A DNA stretch of 64,000 bases from Hanleya hanleyi (lineage: Eukaryota > Mollusca > Polyplacophora > Lepidopleurida > Hanleyidae): contig JAVTVY010020314.1 of the NCBI GenBank assembly GCA_036873755.1, positions 16,674 to 80,673 on the forward strand, read 5' to 3'. Every line of letters starts with the position of its first letter. The first letter of the stretch is position 1. Below the pieces are notes generated by a model. It was not told where the DNA came from, made no database searches, and was given only the letters and a program-made list of their open reading frames with translations. Position numbers and translations under genes: made by a program. This document shows positions 62,961 to 64,000 of this stretch, piece after piece.

Positions 62961-63830
62961 CTAACGGGGGTAGTAGTGGGGAAAACTGAACACTGGGGGC
63001 ACAGCTGGCAAGGAACATGTTGGCATGTTACTCTGAAGATTGGGCCAGGTGTAGGGCATATTAGAATATGGCCACGCATTAAAATTGTTACTTGGCCACG
63101 GCCACGGCCAAGGCACAGAGTGTGGAGGTGAGATGGTAGGTTCAGGGGAAGCTACTCCACTGTCGTTGCTACTGGAGGCCGCCCGGCTGTTTAAGGGTGA
63201 CTTGTCGGATACGGAAGACTTGACACTGTGCTGTGTAGTTGGTGCTAAAGGTTGAATATCAGACGAGCTCACACCAATAGCATACCGCAAATGTAGAATC
63301 AACCTAGGGATGCCCTTCCTGTCGTTCAGGTGTACGTTGTCAAAGTAGAGTTCACCTTGAATCTGTGTGTTACATTTAGTAACAATGTCATTGTCAACAA
63401 AACAGATGCCTTTCACAGACGAGATACGACGAATAATGGTGTTGCCTCTCACAGCTCTGGAGTTATGAAGATCTCGGCGGGGCAAAATACTGGACACATA
63501 GATTTCACTTCCTTGAAACTTATGTTTAGCTGCGTCGAGGAGTTTGTTGGCATTATCTTCAAAGTCTTTTTCACCGACCTGAGCTAGGTCATTGGTACCC
63601 GTATGAATGACTACTTGGGCTGCCTCTGTAGACTGACACTTCTGGATGAAGTCTGTCATGTTGACCATGCCTCCCCTAACTTGGTGTTTTCTTACGGATT
63701 TATTTCGGGCGAATCTCTTTGGATTCAGCCGACTAAAGGAAGAATCTGTGAATATCAGAACATCCACATTTGAACGTTGGTGGTTGTCAACAGAAATTGT
63801 AGGTTTGAATGGATAGGCGATGAAGACCAT
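62961..63830 (-). CDS. LINE ORF1 with SGNH/GDSL-like esterase domain (289 aa)
   Basis: Residues about 20-190 form an SGNH-hydrolase-like domain: VLIFTDSSFSRL (Ser block), VVIHTGTNDLAQVG (the G-x-N-D block), and DNVHLND (the Asp/His block). A Ser-rich, then Pro/Trp-rich tail follows (PWPWPWPSNNF). Esterase-type ORF1 proteins are known from CR1-group LINEs and are thought to help the RNP. I use the ATG at 63830; an in-frame stop lies about 80 bp upstream, so the N-terminus could be nearly complete. 63831-64000 has no further gene that I can see. Confidence 0.75.
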   Translation of the reverse strand: MVFIAYPFKPTISVDNHQRSNVDVLIFTDSSFSRLNPKRFARNKSVRKHQVRGGMVNMTDFIQKCQSTEAAQVVIHTGTNDLAQVGEKDFEDNANKLLDAAKHKFQGSEIYVSSILPRRDLHNSRAVRGNTIIRRISSVKGICFVDNDIVTKCNTQIQGELYFDNVHLNDRKGIPRLILHLRYAIGVSSSDIQPLAPTTQHSVKSSVSDKSPLNSRAASSSNDSGVASPEPTISPPHSVPWPWPWPSNNFNAWPYSNMPYTWPNLQSNMPTCSLPAVPPVFSFPHYYPR

Positions 63831-64000
63831 AGTGGAGGCTTTACTAGCGGTGGCTTTTCGACAATCGATGGCTGTGATGACACAACGGGAATAATTTGAC
63901 TATTGACTGTCGTGACCAATGGCGACGAGAGCAAGCCTGGAAGTGAAGATGTGACAACGTGACTGGGCCGAGTTTGGTGTGGTGGATCGTTGGGTGATGA

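Larger units (their letters stand above)
59240..63830 (-). mobile_element. CR1/L2-like non-LTR retrotransposon (LINE), near full length but defective
   Basis: Minus strand: ORF1 with an SGNH-hydrolase domain, 12 bp spacer, then ORF2 with endonuclease and reverse transcriptase. The 3' end is near 59240-59290 with an A-rich AAAAAAGTTATA repeat tail on the minus strand. Its 5' end lies near or beyond the window edge. 59201-59239 and 59291-59499 hold only 3' UTR sequence. Confidence 0.85.

Noticed and set aside
62961..63830. Host SGNH esterase gene
   Set aside because: It lies 12 bp from a LINE endonuclease ORF in the same direction and has the tail typical of LINE ORF1, so it is assigned to the retrotransposon.
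1..64000. CRISPR array or prokaryotic operon
   Set aside because: Repeats are either minisatellites without unique spacers or transposon ends; introns, poly(A) signals and LINEs show a eukaryotic genome.

Overview
The window is eukaryotic DNA from a protostome, most likely a lophotrochozoan and probably a mollusc. The evidence is a spliced host gene with the C2-PDZ-RhoGEF-PH layout of protostome PsGEF, long AT-rich introns carrying short TTATCTCCC-type repeats, a tRNA-derived SINE, and a very dense load of DNA transposons. There are two parts. Positions 1 to about 13.3 kb are an ordinary AT-rich host locus. From about 13.3 kb to the end the sequence is more GC-rich and almost entirely mobile DNA.

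Host part: one plus-strand gene can be assembled in 19 exons (1412-9438, 768 codons, all junction phases agree). It is followed by a long 3' UTR and then unannotated DNA.

Mobile part: (a) 13.3-19.4 kb holds MITEs, a SINE and two decayed copies of a zinc-finger gene. (b) 19.4-33.3 kb is a Polinton/Maverick (adintovirus-like) element with 1.3-1.6 kb inverted repeats. It encodes a zinc-finger protein, four small proteins of unknown function (two of them tandem paralogues), a chromodomain integrase, a packaging ATPase and a tightly packed virion-gene block. The penton-like, major capsid and protease genes are broken. No DNA polymerase B is present. (c) 33.6-42.6 kb holds another broken zinc-finger gene, a reverse-transcriptase remnant, a 3 x 1253 bp tandem array, further MITEs and a LINE fragment. 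(d) 42.6-49.05 kb is a 6.4 kb inverted-repeat element inserted into that LINE; it contains a 1.66 kb palindrome with a zinc-finger fragment in each arm and a Penelope-type reverse transcriptase. (e) 49-59.2 kb holds more broken zinc-finger genes, a triplicated promoter/palindrome/3'-end block and CRE-bearing subterminal repeats. (f) 59.2-64 kb is a CR1/L2-like LINE on the minus strand, cut by the window end.

The recurring theme of (b)-(e) is a family of stand-alone genes: C2H2 fingers followed by a domain that in other Polintons sits at the N-terminus of polymerase B. I count eleven copies, one of them intact. Several keep the same TATA promoter, and seven copies of one 3' stem-loop plus AATAAA module lie in the window. 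The terminal repeats are crowded with sequences matching host transcription-factor sites (YY1, NRF1, CRE, GC box, nuclear-receptor DR1). These shared signals are the most likely new biology here. All homology calls were made by eye; no database search was run.
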